Origin: Schlegelella_A sp963778525
GTDB taxonomy: Bacteria; Pseudomonadota; Gammaproteobacteria; Burkholderiales; Burkholderiaceae_C
Length of the DNA stretch: 64,000 bases
Assembly: GCA_963778525.1 (NCBI GenBank)
Contig: CAVZUJ010000009.1
Location: 924,461 to 988,460, forward strand
Reading direction: 5' to 3'
The notes under the pieces are model-generated. The model worked only from the letters and a program-made list of their open reading frames with translations. It had not been told where the DNA came from and made no database searches. This document shows, piece after piece, positions 17,712 through 26,237 of the stretch (its first letter is position 1; each line of letters begins with the position of its first letter). The translations under genes were made by a program, and so were the position numbers.

Positions 17712-18569
17712 ATGCTGACCCTGCTCTTCGACGGCGTCGCCTACGGCATGTTGCTGTTCGTGCTGGCGGTCGGCCTTGCGGTCACCCTCGGGCTGATGAA
17801 TTTCATCAACCTGGCGCATGGCGCCTTCGCGATGGCCGGCGGCTACATCACCGTGCTGTTGATGAGCCACGCCGGCGTCCCGTTCCTGGCCTGCCTGCCG
17901 ATCGCTTTCATCGGCGTGGCCCTGCTCGGCGCGCTGCTCGAGCGGACCCTCTATCGCCCGATGTATGCCCGGCCGCACCTCGACCAGGTCCTGTTCTCGA
18001 TCGGCCTGGTCTTCATGGCCGTCACCGCGGTCGACTATTTCGTCGGCTCGATGCAGCAGAACATCACGCTGCCGCCGTGGCTGCAGGGTCGCCTGCCGAT
18101 CGAAGCCGTCGGCATCGGCAAGTACCGGCTCTTCATCATCGTGCTGTGCGGCCTGCTGACGCTGGCCTTGCAATGGGTCCTGACGCGCACCCGTTTCGGC
18201 AGCCGCTTGCGGGCCTCGGTCGACGACCCGCGCGTGGCCGGCGGCCTCGGCCTCGACGTCAACCGGATCTTCCTGCTGACCTTCGCGGTCGGCTCGGGCC
18301 TGGCCGGGCTGGGCGGCGCGCTCGGCGCCGAGGTGCTGGGGCTCGATCCGACCTTCCCGCTCAAGTTCATGATCTATTTCCTGATCGTCGTGTCGGTCGG
18401 CGGCACCACGACGATCACCGGACCGCTCCTCGCCGCCCTCCTGCTCGGCATCGCCGATGTCGCCGGCAAGTACTACGTGCCCAAGCTCGGCGCCTTCATC
18501 GTCTACACCCTGATGATCGTGATCCTGCTGCTGCGTCCGCAAGGTCTGTTCGCGCGGGCCGGCCGATGA
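17712..18569 (+). CDS. Branched-chain amino acid-type ABC transporter permease (LivH type)
   Basis: This is a 285-residue inner-membrane subunit with about eight hydrophobic segments. The start MLTLLFDGVAYGMLLFVLAV and the motif GLMNFINLAHGAFAMAGGYI are typical of LivH, as are the coupling segment SRLRASVDDPRVAGGLGLDV and the C-terminal LRPQGLFARAGR. It pairs with the LivM-type subunit whose ATG overlaps its stop (ATGA). It begins the rightward H-M-G-F operon and diverges from malonyl-CoA decarboxylase. No binding-protein gene is in this operon, so the receptor must be encoded elsewhere. The substrate may be an amino acid, amide or small carboxylate. Confidence 0.9.
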   Translation: MLTLLFDGVAYGMLLFVLAVGLAVTLGLMNFINLAHGAFAMAGGYITVLLMSHAGVPFLACLPIAFIGVALLGALLERTLYRPMYARPHLDQVLFSIGLVFMAVTAVDYFVGSMQQNITLPPWLQGRLPIEAVGIGKYRLFIIVLCGLLTLALQWVLTRTRFGSRLRASVDDPRVAGGLGLDVNRIFLLTFAVGSGLAGLGGALGAEVLGLDPTFPLKFMIYFLIVVSVGGTTTITGPLLAALLLGIADVAGKYYVPKLGAFIVYTLMIVILLLRPQGLFARAGR

Positions 18570-19564
18570 GCACGCCTGTCGACGCGCCCTCGCCGGCGGC
18601 GCGCTCGCTGCGTGCCTACGCGCGCTGGCGCTGGTGGGAGCTGGCGGTCTTCGCGGCGCTGCCGCTGTCGTGGCTGCTGCTGCCGGGGCAGTCGCTGCTG
18701 CTCAACGAGATCGCGATCGTCGCGCTGTTCGCGGTCTCGCTCGATCTCGTCCTCGGCTACAGCGGCATCGTCTCGCTCGGACACGCGGCCTTTCTCGGCT
18801 TCGGTGCCTATGCGGCGGCGCTGTTCGCCAAGGACGTGATGCCGGACCCGCTCGTCGGCCTCGGCGTGGCCATCGTCGCCAGCGCCGTGCTGGGCGCGCT
18901 GACGAGCGTGCTCATCCTGCGCGGCACCGACCTGACGCGCCTGATGGTGACGCTGGGCGTTGCTTCCATCCTCTACGAGCTGGCCAACAAGCTCGACTGG
19001 CTGACCGGCGGCGCCGACGGGCTGCAGGGCGTCGTGATGGGTCCGATCGTCACGCCGTTCGGGCGTTTCGATTTCGACCTGTCGGGCCGCGTCGCCTACG
19101 CGTACTCGCTCGTCGTCCTCGCGGTCGTGCTGTTCATCGCCCGCCGGATCGTCCATTCGCCGTTCGGCATTTCGCTGCAGGCGCTGCGCGACAACCGGCT
19201 GCGCGCGTCGAGCATCGGCTTGTCGGTGCGGCTGCGCCTGGTCGCCGTCTACACCCTCGCCGCGGCGATCGCCGGCGCCGCCGGCGGCCTGCTGGCGCAG
19301 ACCAGCGGCTTTGCCTCGCTCGACGTCTTCGACTTCCATCGCAGCGCCGATGTCCTGCTGGTGCTCGTGATCGGCGGCACCGGCTATCTCTACGGCGGCA
19401 TCTTCGGCGCCATCGTCTTCCAGCTCCTGCACGACCTGGTCTCGGCCTGGACGCCGCAGTACTGGAACTTCTGGCTGGGTCTGTTCCTCGTCGTCCTCGT
19501 GCTCGTCGGCCGCGAGCGCTTCGTGCGGCCCTGGACCTGGTTCGGCAGGGGCGCCAAGCGATGA
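18566..19564 (+). CDS. Branched-chain amino acid-type ABC transporter permease (LivM type)
   Basis: This is a 332-residue permease. After a charged N-terminal tail of about 25 residues come eight to ten membrane segments. The LivM signatures are SLDLVLGYSGIVSLGHAAFL, FGAYAAALFAKDVMPDP and the coupling region HSPFGISLQALRDNRLRASS, which contacts the ATPases. The start ATG 18566 overlaps the LivH-type stop by four bases, and its own stop overlaps the ATPase start by four, so expression is tightly coupled. Confidence 0.9.
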   Translation: MSTPVDAPSPAARSLRAYARWRWWELAVFAALPLSWLLLPGQSLLLNEIAIVALFAVSLDLVLGYSGIVSLGHAAFLGFGAYAAALFAKDVMPDPLVGLGVAIVASAVLGALTSVLILRGTDLTRLMVTLGVASILYELANKLDWLTGGADGLQGVVMGPIVTPFGRFDFDLSGRVAYAYSLVVLAVVLFIARRIVHSPFGISLQALRDNRLRASSIGLSVRLRLVAVYTLAAAIAGAAGGLLAQTSGFASLDVFDFHRSADVLLVLVIGGTGYLYGGIFGAIVFQLLHDLVSAWTPQYWNFWLGLFLVVLVLVGRERFVRPWTWFGRGAKR

Positions 19565-20328
19565 GCGTCGTTCTCGAAACGCGCGCCCTGGTCAAGCGCT
19601 TCGGCGGGCTGGCGGCGACCAACGACGTGTCGCTGAAGATCGAGCTCGGCGCCCGCCACGCGTTGATCGGCCCGAACGGCGCGGGCAAGACGACGCTCAT
19701 CAATCTGCTGACCGGCGTGCTCGAGCCGACCTCCGGCTCGATCGCGCTCGACGGCAGCGACATCACCAGGCTCTCGGTCCACGCGCGCGTGCGGCGCGGC
19801 ATCGTCCGCACGTTCCAGATCAACCAGCTCTTCAATACCCTGACGCCGCTGTCGTCGCTGGCCCTGGCGGTCTGCGCGCAGCAACGCAAGAGCGCGGGCT
19901 GGTGGAGGCCGATCGGCGGCGACGCCGCAGTGGCCGCCGAATGCGAGAGCCTGCTCGCGCGTTTTCGCCTGACCGAGGTGATGGACCAGCCGGTGCACTC
20001 GCTCGCCTACGGCAAGCGGCGCCTGCTGGAGATCGCGACGGCGCTGGCCTGCAAGCCGCGGGTGCTGCTGCTCGACGAGCCGGTGGCGGGCGTGCCCGAG
20101 GGCGACCGCCAGGAGATCTTCGAGACCATCAACGCCTTGCCGGCCGAGGTTTCGATCCTGCTCATCGAGCACGACATGGACCTCGTCTTCAACTTCGCCC
20201 GCACGGTCACGGTGCTCGTCAACGGCGCCGTCTTCGCCGAAGGCGACGTGGCGACGATCTCGAAGGACCCGCGCGTCAAGGCCGTGTATCTCGGCGAGGA
20301 CGAAGCCGAAGAGGCGCCGCATGGCTGA
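19561..20328 (+). CDS. Branched-chain amino acid-type ABC transporter ATPase (LivG type)
   Basis: This is a 255-residue ATPase. Walker A is GPNGAGKTT (about residue 39), with FQINQLFNTLTPL at the Q-loop, the unusual signature SLAYGKRRLLEIATAL where LivG normally has LsyGqqRrLEIARAL, Walker B RVLLLDEPVAGV, and switch His in IEHDMDLVF. The end lacks the long LivG tail and reads EAEEAPHG. It overlaps the next gene by eight bases. It is cytoplasmic and docks with the H/M permeases. Confidence 0.9.
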   Translation: MSVVLETRALVKRFGGLAATNDVSLKIELGARHALIGPNGAGKTTLINLLTGVLEPTSGSIALDGSDITRLSVHARVRRGIVRTFQINQLFNTLTPLSSLALAVCAQQRKSAGWWRPIGGDAAVAAECESLLARFRLTEVMDQPVHSLAYGKRRLLEIATALACKPRVLLLDEPVAGVPEGDRQEIFETINALPAEVSILLIEHDMDLVFNFARTVTVLVNGAVFAEGDVATISKDPRVKAVYLGEDEAEEAPHG

Positions 20329-21028
20329 GCTGCTTCGGGTCGAGGCGCTTCGCTCCGGCTACGGCGAGGCGGTGGTCGTGCAGGGCGTCGACTTCACGCT
20401 CGACGAAGGCCAGTCGCTGGCGCTCCTCGGCCGCAACGGCACCGGCAAGACGACGCTGCTCAACACGCTGGTGGGCGTGACCCGGCGCCACGGCGGCCGC
20501 ATCGCGCTGGCCGGTCGCGACGTCACGGCGCTGCCGCCGCACGGGCGCGCCGCGGCCGGCATCGGCTGGGTGCCGCAGGAGCGCAACATCTTCAAGTCGC
20601 TCAGCGTCGACGAGAACCTCACCGCGGTGGCGCGGCCCGGCCCGTGGACGCCGGCCCGCGTCTATGCGATGTTTCCGCGCCTCGAAGAGCGCAAGGCGAA
20701 CATGGGCAACCAGCTTTCCGGCGGCGAGCAGCAGATGCTCGCCGTCGCGCGCGCCCTGGTGCTCAATCCGAAGCTGTTGCTTCTCGACGAGCCGCTCGAA
20801 GGACTGGCCCCGATCATCGTCAAGGAGCTGCTCGCGTCGATCGCGCGCGTGGTTCGCGATGAAGGCGTCTCGGCGATCATCGTCGAGCAGAACCCGCGCC
20901 TCATCCTGCCGATGACGGCGCGCGCCATCGTTCTCGATCGCGGCGCCATCGTCCATGAAGGCACGAGCGCCGAGTTGCTCGCGGATCGAAGCCGGCTCGA
21001 TCGGTGGCTGGCTGTGGCGAAGGCCTGA
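20321..21028 (+). CDS. Branched-chain amino acid-type ABC transporter ATPase (LivF type)
   Basis: This is the second ATPase of the operon, 235 residues. Walker A is GRNGTGKTTLL, the Q-loop region WVPQERNIFKSLSV, the signature LSGGEQQMLAVARAL, Walker B KLLLLDEPLEGLAP, and EQN replaces the switch His region as usual for LivF. ATG 20321 overlaps the LivG-type gene by eight bases. The operon ends here; the two inverted-repeat elements that start about 30 bases downstream may act as its terminator. Confidence 0.9.
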   Translation: MAELLRVEALRSGYGEAVVVQGVDFTLDEGQSLALLGRNGTGKTTLLNTLVGVTRRHGGRIALAGRDVTALPPHGRAAAGIGWVPQERNIFKSLSVDENLTAVARPGPWTPARVYAMFPRLEERKANMGNQLSGGEQQMLAVARALVLNPKLLLLDEPLEGLAPIIVKELLASIARVVRDEGVSAIIVEQNPRLILPMTARAIVLDRGAIVHEGTSAELLADRSRLDRWLAVAKA

Positions 21029-21064
21029 ACGAGTCGGTCTCGTGAGGGCTCCGCGCCCCTTCGA

Positions 21065-21177
21065 GGGATCGGGGCGACGGTGCGCTCTGTTGCGCTCATG
21101 TCCCCCGGCGAGAGCCAGGTATGGCTCTCGCCTCCTCCTTTACTTCGCTCCACAGAACGCCCCATCGCCCCGATCCC
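21065..21177. repeat. Inverted-repeat element, left copy (about 113 bp)
   Basis: The element is bounded by a perfect 13-base terminal inverted repeat, GGGATCGGGGCGA at 21065-21077 and its complement at 21165-21177. Inside are core c (GCTCATGTCCCCC, 21094-21106), a perfect 10-bp hairpin (GGCGAGAGCC/GGCTCTCGCC, 21107-21116 and 21123-21132) and core d (CTCCTCCTTTACTTCGCT, 21132-21149). It lies between the convergent ends of the LivF-type and DsrE-like genes, where REP/BIME-like elements and bidirectional terminators are common. An inverted relative follows at 21224-21330. This stretch of about 330 bases holds no convincing gene. Confidence 0.7.
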
Positions 21178-21223
21178 GCACCGAGCGTCTCGCTCTTTCT
21201 TTTTGTCTCATCCGAACCGGCTC

Positions 21224-21330
21224 GGCCGGGAGCGTCGGGTGGGGGACGCAGCGAAGTAAAGGAGGAGACGAGCGCCTTCAGGCGGTCGTCGGGGGACATG
21301 AGCGGAGTCCCCCGCCCGATGCTCCCGGCC
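21224..21330. repeat. Inverted-repeat element, right copy in opposite orientation (about 107 bp)
   Basis: The ends are a 24-base inverted repeat (21224-21247 and 21307-21330) with two mismatches, different in sequence from the ends of the left element. Core d is present inverted (AGCGAAGTAAAGGAGGAG, 21250-21267), followed by a hairpin GACGAGCGCC/GGCGGTCGTC with one mismatch (21267-21276 and 21281-21290), then core c inverted (GGGGGACATGAGC, 21291-21303). The layout mirrors the left element while stems differ in sequence but stay paired. An outer 9-base pair, CTTCGAGGG at 21059-21067 and its complement at 21348-21356, brackets both elements. Confidence 0.7.
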
Positions 21331-21357
21331 GCGTGCGAGAGCAGCGGCCCTCGAAGA

Positions 21358-21798
21358 TCAAGAACGGATGTAAGCCCACCCCTGCTGCTGCTTGCGCATG
21401 ACTTCCACGACGCCGGAAGGCACGTAGCCGATCTCGCCCAGCATGTCGGAAGGCACGAGCTTCATGCCGTTCATGGTGTTCTGACAGGCGTTGATCTTCA
21501 CGCCCGCCTTGGCCGCATCGGCAAGCCGCTGCTTGACGCTCGAGTCGCTCTTGAGCATCAACACGCCGGGGCCGTAGGCGACGACCTCGATCTCGATGCC
21601 TTCGCTGCCCACGCCTTCGCCGATGGCGCGCACGTTGTTGAGCACCAGGTTCCAGCGCGCTGGGTCGTTCTCGGTCACGGTGAAGAGGGCCCGGTTCTTC
21701 GGCGCCGTGGCCTGTGCATAGGCGAGGGCCGGCAGCGTCGCGGCGACCACGCCGGCGCCGGCAAGAAGAAGGAAGGTGCGTCGGGAGGGCTGGCTCAT
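21358..21798 (-). CDS. DsrE-family protein with Tat-type signal
   Basis: The protein is 146 residues, starting at ATG 21798 with an AGGAG-like RBS. SRRTFLLLAGAGVVAATLPA is a twin-arginine-like signal sequence ending AYAQA, so the mature protein should be periplasmic. The rest matches DsrE/DsrF-like proteins: ALFTVTENDPARWNLVLNNV, VVAYGPGVLMLKSDSSVKQR and AGVKINACQNTMNGMKL, with a single Cys in the position used by sulfur-relay relatives. The family name comes from sulfur metabolism, but most secreted members have no known role. It lies 30 bases after the pobA stop on the same strand. Confidence 0.8.
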   Translation of the reverse strand: MSQPSRRTFLLLAGAGVVAATLPALAYAQATAPKNRALFTVTENDPARWNLVLNNVRAIGEGVGSEGIEIEVVAYGPGVLMLKSDSSVKQRLADAAKAGVKINACQNTMNGMKLVPSDMLGEIGYVPSGVVEVMRKQQQGWAYIRS

Positions 21799-21828
21799 CG
21801 TGACTCTCCTGAAGTGATGATGCGGCGC

Positions 21829-23010
21829 CTAGAGCGGCAGGCCGACGTAATTCTCCGCCAGCGCGGTCGAGGCCGCCGTCGAGTGCACGAGATAGTCGAG
21901 CTCGGCCTCCTGGATGCGCTGGCCGAAGTCGCCGGTGTCCGGAAACTTGTGCATCAGCGAGGTGAACCACCAGGAGAAGCGCTCGGCCCGCCAGACGCGG
22001 CGCAGGCAGCGCTGCGAATAGCCGTCGATGCCGGCGTCGCTCTTCTCGTCGTAGTGCTCGGCCAGGGCTCGCGCCAGCAGGCCGACGTCGCCGGCCGCGA
22101 GGTTGAGGCCCTTGGCGCCGGTGGGCGGGACGATGTGCGCGGCGTCGCCGGCGAGGAAGAGCCGGCCAAAGCGCATCGGCTCGGCAACGAAGCTGCGCAG
22201 CGGCGCGATGCTCTTCTCGATCGACGGGCCGGTCACGAGTGCGGCCGCGGCGGCCGGGTCGAGCCGGCTGCGCAGCTCGGCCCAGAAGGCGTCGTCGCTC
22301 CAGCTTTCCACCTTGTCGTCGAGCGGACACTGCACGTAGTAGCGGCTGCGCGTCATGGAGCGCATGCTGCACAGGGCGAAGCCGCGGGCATGGTTGGAGT
22401 AGATCAGCTCGTGCGACACCGGCGGCGTCTCCGACAGCACGCCGAGCCAGCCGAACGGATAGACGCGCTCGAAGGTCTTCAGCGCGCCGTCGGGCACGCT
22501 CTGCCGGCTGATCCCGTGGTAGCCGTCGCAGCCGGCGATGAAGTCGCATTGCAGCTCGTGCAGGGCGCCGTCCTTGCGATAGCGAACCGACGGGCGCGTG
22601 CCGTCGAAGCCGCTCGGCGTCACCTCGGCCGCGTCGTAGACGGTGGCGAGTCCGCTCTCGGCGCGCAGCGCCATCAGGTCGCGCGTCACCTCGGTCTGGC
22701 CGTAGACGGTCACCTGCTTGCCGCCGGTGAGCCGGTGCATGTCGATGCGATGGCGGGCACCGCCGAAGCAGAGCTCGATGCCGCCGTGCGGCAAGCCTTC
22801 GGCATGCAGCCGGCCGGCCGCACCGGCAGCTTCCAGCAGGTCGACGGTCACCTGCTCGAGCACGCCGGCGCGGATGCGGCCCAGCACGTATTCGGCGCTG
22901 CGCTGCTCGACGATCACCGATTCGATGCCGGCCTTGGCGAGCAGCGCGCCGAGCAGCAGGCCGGCCGGGCCGGCGCCGATGATGGCAACTTGGGTGCGGG
23001 CGCGGTTCAT
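21829..23010 (-). CDS. pobA: 4-hydroxybenzoate 3-monooxygenase
   Basis: This is a 393-residue flavoprotein, the usual PobA length. It hydroxylates 4-hydroxybenzoate to protocatechuate using NADPH, O2 and FAD. ATG 23010 is followed by RTQVAIIGAGPAGLLLG (FAD dinucleotide fold). ECDFIAGCDGYHG-type sequence (here CDFIAGCDGYHGISRQSV) is the DG motif, FALCSMRSMTRSRYYVQ is the substrate-site segment with the paired tyrosines, and GRLFLAGDAAHIVPPTGAKG is the GD motif. No pca genes for protocatechuate cleavage are in the window. An AraC-type regulator gene ends 31 bases upstream on the same strand. Confidence 0.95.
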   Translation of the reverse strand: MNRARTQVAIIGAGPAGLLLGALLAKAGIESVIVEQRSAEYVLGRIRAGVLEQVTVDLLEAAGAAGRLHAEGLPHGGIELCFGGARHRIDMHRLTGGKQVTVYGQTEVTRDLMALRAESGLATVYDAAEVTPSGFDGTRPSVRYRKDGALHELQCDFIAGCDGYHGISRQSVPDGALKTFERVYPFGWLGVLSETPPVSHELIYSNHARGFALCSMRSMTRSRYYVQCPLDDKVESWSDDAFWAELRSRLDPAAAAALVTGPSIEKSIAPLRSFVAEPMRFGRLFLAGDAAHIVPPTGAKGLNLAAGDVGLLARALAEHYDEKSDAGIDGYSQRCLRRVWRAERFSWWFTSLMHKFPDTGDFGQRIQEAELDYLVHSTAASTALAENYVGLPL

Positions 23011-23041
23011 GAGATCGCGGTGCGCGTCGAGCGGCGGTGCT

Positions 23042-24094
23042 TCATGTCGTGAGTGTGCCGCGTGCGGGCTGGAGCGCCCGCGCCGCGCGCGCGCTCTGGC
23101 CGTGCCAGCGCCGGAACGAGCGGCTGAAGACGCTCGGGTCGGCAAAGCCGAGGATTTCCGAGATCTGCGCCAGCTGCAGCGCCGACTGGTGGATGTACTT
23201 CAATGCCAGGTCGGCGCGGACCTGGTCGCGCAGTTTCTGGAATGTCGTACCGGCGGCCGAGAGCTGGCGCTGCAGGCTGCGCGGCGACATGGCCATCGCT
23301 TCGGCCACCTCGCCGATCGAGCAGCCGGAGAAAGGCAGCAGGGCCCGGATCACGCTCTCGATGCGTGGCAACGCGGCCTGCGGCAGGCGCGATTCGCGGT
23401 CGGCGAACAGGACGCTCAGCATCCGGCGCGAGCGCGCGTCCGACGCCGACAAGGGTCGCGCCAGCAGCCCCGGCTCGACGCGCACCGCATTGCGGTCCTG
23501 GTCGAACGACAAGGCCGGCCCGAACAACCGACGGTGCCAGCCGAAGTCGGCAGGCGCGCGATGGCAGAACTGCACCGAGGCCGGTTGCCAATGCGGCTCC
23601 GCATGGTTGCGCAGCTCGTTGCAGAAGAGAGCCACGCCGAGCTCGATCGTCTGTCGATCGTCGAAGGGGATGCCTTTGCCGGTGCTGTAGGTGACGAACA
23701 TGCTGCCGTCGTCGCCGGCTTCGGTGCGGACCGTCGCACTGCGGGTGTGCAGCACGAAGTAGCGAGACAGGTCGTCGATCAGCTGGCCCACGGTGGAAGC
23801 GCTGCGCATCAGCAGCCAGAGCGGGCCGAGCACGGACAGGTCCTGGCGGCACGCCAGGCGCAGGCCGAAGGTCGGGCAGCGGCACGAGAGGGCGGCCTGG
23901 GCAAGGAAAGCGACCACGCCGAGCGTCGGCACGGGCAGGTCGAACTCGAACAGGGCAACCGGGTCGACACTGGACAACCGGCAGATCTCCTCGGGGTCGC
24001 CGCCCAGGTCTTCGATCAAGGGACGGGCACCGGCGAGGACACCGCTACGCACCCAGGTGGCTGCGGGCGGACGGATCTTGGCACCGACGACCAT
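23042..24094 (-). CDS. AraC-family transcriptional regulator, possible PobR-type activator
   Basis: The protein is 350 residues from ATG 24094 (MVVGAKIRPPAATWVRSG). The N-terminal 200 residues are of the Arabinose_bd/OruR type (FDLPVPTLGVVAFLAQAALS, GPLWLLMRSASTVGQLIDDL), and the C-terminus has two helix-turn-helix units: CSIGEVAEAMAMSPRSLQRQ and LQLAQISEILGFADPSVFSR, followed by SFRRWHGQSA. It sits directly before pobA on the same strand, so control of 4-hydroxybenzoate use is a reasonable guess, since AraC-type PobR proteins are known. The binding-domain type also occurs in regulators of amino acid use. It diverges from the histidine kinase at 24262. Confidence 0.85.
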   Translation of the reverse strand: MVVGAKIRPPAATWVRSGVLAGARPLIEDLGGDPEEICRLSSVDPVALFEFDLPVPTLGVVAFLAQAALSCRCPTFGLRLACRQDLSVLGPLWLLMRSASTVGQLIDDLSRYFVLHTRSATVRTEAGDDGSMFVTYSTGKGIPFDDRQTIELGVALFCNELRNHAEPHWQPASVQFCHRAPADFGWHRRLFGPALSFDQDRNAVRVEPGLLARPLSASDARSRRMLSVLFADRESRLPQAALPRIESVIRALLPFSGCSIGEVAEAMAMSPRSLQRQLSAAGTTFQKLRDQVRADLALKYIHQSALQLAQISEILGFADPSVFSRSFRRWHGQSARAARALQPARGTLTT

Positions 24095-24261
24095 GGCGCG
24101 CAGAGTCAAGTATCTGGCGTGCAATGTCAAGCCGGCGGCCGACCCACGCCATAGCATCACGGCTTTTCCGGGTTCGGATCGAAGTCGCCTCATGCGCGCT
24201 GCGCCCGCGATGCGTTTCTCGGGGCCGCGCCTGTCCTCGCCCCGTCTGCTCCAAAAGCGCA

Positions 24262-26163
24262 ATGTTCTCGTTCGTTCACCGTTTCGCCAGCCCCTCGGCT
24301 TGCCTGGGCCCCGTGCATGGCGCTCTCGAAGGCCACGCATCCGGCCTCGACCCCAGTTTGTTCGCCTCCCACGACCCTTCGATCTGGCTGCAGGCGCGCA
24401 TGCTGTGGCTGATCTGTGCCCTGGCCTCGGCTTTCGGGTGTCTCTACAGCGGCTACTTCATCTCGGTCGGGCTCGTTCTCGCGGCACCGGTCGGGCTCGT
24501 CTGTCTCATCGTCAGCGCAGTCTCGCTGCGTTTCGCGCGGGCCACCGGCCACTACGACCGAGCCCTCGACATCGTCAGCACCTTGCTCTTCACGATGTTG
24601 GCGCTGATCACGCTCTTTCAGGACGGCATCCATTCGCCGGCCCTGTGGTGGCTGGGTGTGCCGATGGTCGCAGTTCTGCTGGCCGGCCGGATGATGCTGG
24701 GCCTGCTGCTCTGCGTGCTGTTCGCGGCGCAGGTGCTGCTGCTCTATCTGCACGGGCCGGGCTCCGTCGGACCGTTCTCCCTGCTGGCTGCCAACCGCAC
24801 CTTCCAGCTCCTGTTGTCGATGACGCTGTCGGCGCTGTTCGTGAGCCTGTGTGCTGCGCTCAGCTCGCACTGGGGCACGCAGTTGCGGCAAGCCCTCGAG
24901 AAAGCGCGCGCAGCCGCCGTCGCGATGAGCGCGGCGAAGGCCCGCTTCGTCTCCCATGTCAGCCACGAGATCCGCACGCCGTTGCAGGGCCTGATCGGCG
25001 CAACCGAGATGCTGCGCGAGCCGGCGCTCGCCAGCGAGCGGCGCCTGCTCCTGGCCGACGTCCAGCGGCAGAGCGCCGGCATGCTGATGACGCTCGTCAA
25101 CGAGGTCCTCGATTTCTCCAAGCTCGAAGCCGGCAAGGTGGTGCTCGAGAGCCGACCCCTCAGCCTGTCCGCGCTGGTCGAGGAGCTGGTGGCCTACTTC
25201 TCGCCGCAAGCCTGCGAGAAAGGCCTCGACCTGGTCTGCACCTGCTCGCCCGACGTTCCCGAGCTGGTGCTGGGCGACGACACGCGACTGCGCCAGATCG
25301 TCGGCAACCTGGTCTCCAACGCGATCAAGTTCACCAGCAAGGGCAGCGTCCACGTCCACCTGGGCCTCGAAGGCAGGGCGGCACGCGACGCGTCCGGCGC
25401 CGAGGGCGAGATGCGCGTGCGCATCCAGATTGCCGACTCTGGCGTGGGCATCGACGCCGCGCGCCTGCCCTCGCTCTTCAAGCCTTTCGAGCAGGCCGAC
25501 GAAAGCATCACTCGCCGCTTCGGTGGCACCGGCCTCGGCTTGTCGATCGCCGACGAGCTGGCGCACCTGATGGATAGCCACATCGAGGTCAGCAGTGCCG
25601 TCGGGCGCGGCAGCACGTTCACGCTGGTCATGCCGTTGCGCCTGCCCGAAGCGGACGCGTCGCTGCCGACTTCGTCGCGAAATATCCCTTCGTCGACCGC
25701 AGCGGCTGCCGCCGTGATGTCGGCCGTGGCGGCGGCCGAGCCGGGCGCCGATGGTCGCAGCCTTGCCGGCCTGGTCGTCATCGTGGCAGACGACGATCCG
25801 GCCAGCCAGGTCGTCGTTGCGGCCATGATCGAGGCTCTGCAGGCGACCGTGATCGCCGTCAGCGACGGCCACGAGGCTCTGGCCGCGATGGAAGCAAACG
25901 ACGTCGACCTGGTGTTGATGGACGTGAACATGCCCGGCTTCGACGGCCTGCGCGCCATCCGTTCGTGGCGCGAGCGCGAGCATGCGGACGGCCGCAGGGC
26001 CCTGCCCGTGATCGCGATGACGGGCAGCACCGAGCCGGGCGAGCTCGCGGCCTGTGTCGGCGCGGGGATGAGCATGATCCTGACCAAGCCGTTCCAGCTC
26101 GCCGAGCTGCGCCGCACCCTGATCGAGGCGGCGAACCGGCCGCCGGCCATGCGCATGCACTGA
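24262..26163 (+). CDS. Hybrid sensor histidine kinase with receiver domain
   Basis: The protein is 633 residues from ATG 24262; upstream in-frame sequence is not kinase-like. Residues about 47-205 form six membrane segments with no large periplasmic loop, so sensing is within the membrane. HisKA follows (FVSHVSHEIRTPLQGLIGAT, phospho-His at 235), then HATPase_c with the N-box NLVSNAIKFTS, DSGVGID and GGTGLGLSIADELA. After an Ala-rich linker (about 475-510) comes a receiver domain with the acidic cluster ADDDPAS, phospho-Asp554 in LVLMDVNMPGFDGL and the Lys in LTKPFQLAEL. No HPt or output gene adjoins it, so its target is encoded elsewhere. Confidence 0.9.
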   Translation: MFSFVHRFASPSACLGPVHGALEGHASGLDPSLFASHDPSIWLQARMLWLICALASAFGCLYSGYFISVGLVLAAPVGLVCLIVSAVSLRFARATGHYDRALDIVSTLLFTMLALITLFQDGIHSPALWWLGVPMVAVLLAGRMMLGLLLCVLFAAQVLLLYLHGPGSVGPFSLLAANRTFQLLLSMTLSALFVSLCAALSSHWGTQLRQALEKARAAAVAMSAAKARFVSHVSHEIRTPLQGLIGATEMLREPALASERRLLLADVQRQSAGMLMTLVNEVLDFSKLEAGKVVLESRPLSLSALVEELVAYFSPQACEKGLDLVCTCSPDVPELVLGDDTRLRQIVGNLVSNAIKFTSKGSVHVHLGLEGRAARDASGAEGEMRVRIQIADSGVGIDAARLPSLFKPFEQADESITRRFGGTGLGLSIADELAHLMDSHIEVSSAVGRGSTFTLVMPLRLPEADASLPTSSRNIPSSTAAAAAVMSAVAAAEPGADGRSLAGLVVIVADDDPASQVVVAAMIEALQATVIAVSDGHEALAAMEANDVDLVLMDVNMPGFDGLRAIRSWREREHADGRRALPVIAMTGSTEPGELAACVGAGMSMILTKPFQLAELRRTLIEAANRPPAMRMH

Positions 26164-26237
26164 GGCCAGCGCTTCCTGGAGGCGAGATCCGAAGACCGCG
26201 GTACGCTCGGCAAAACCGCGTTGCAGGGAGCGCCGCC

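Noticed and set aside
21096..21299. A 67-codon minus-strand frame (MSPDDRLKALVSSF...) inside the inverted elements
   Set aside because: It is made entirely of the repeat cores and terminal repeats, and the other element does not keep the frame, so it is not likely a gene.
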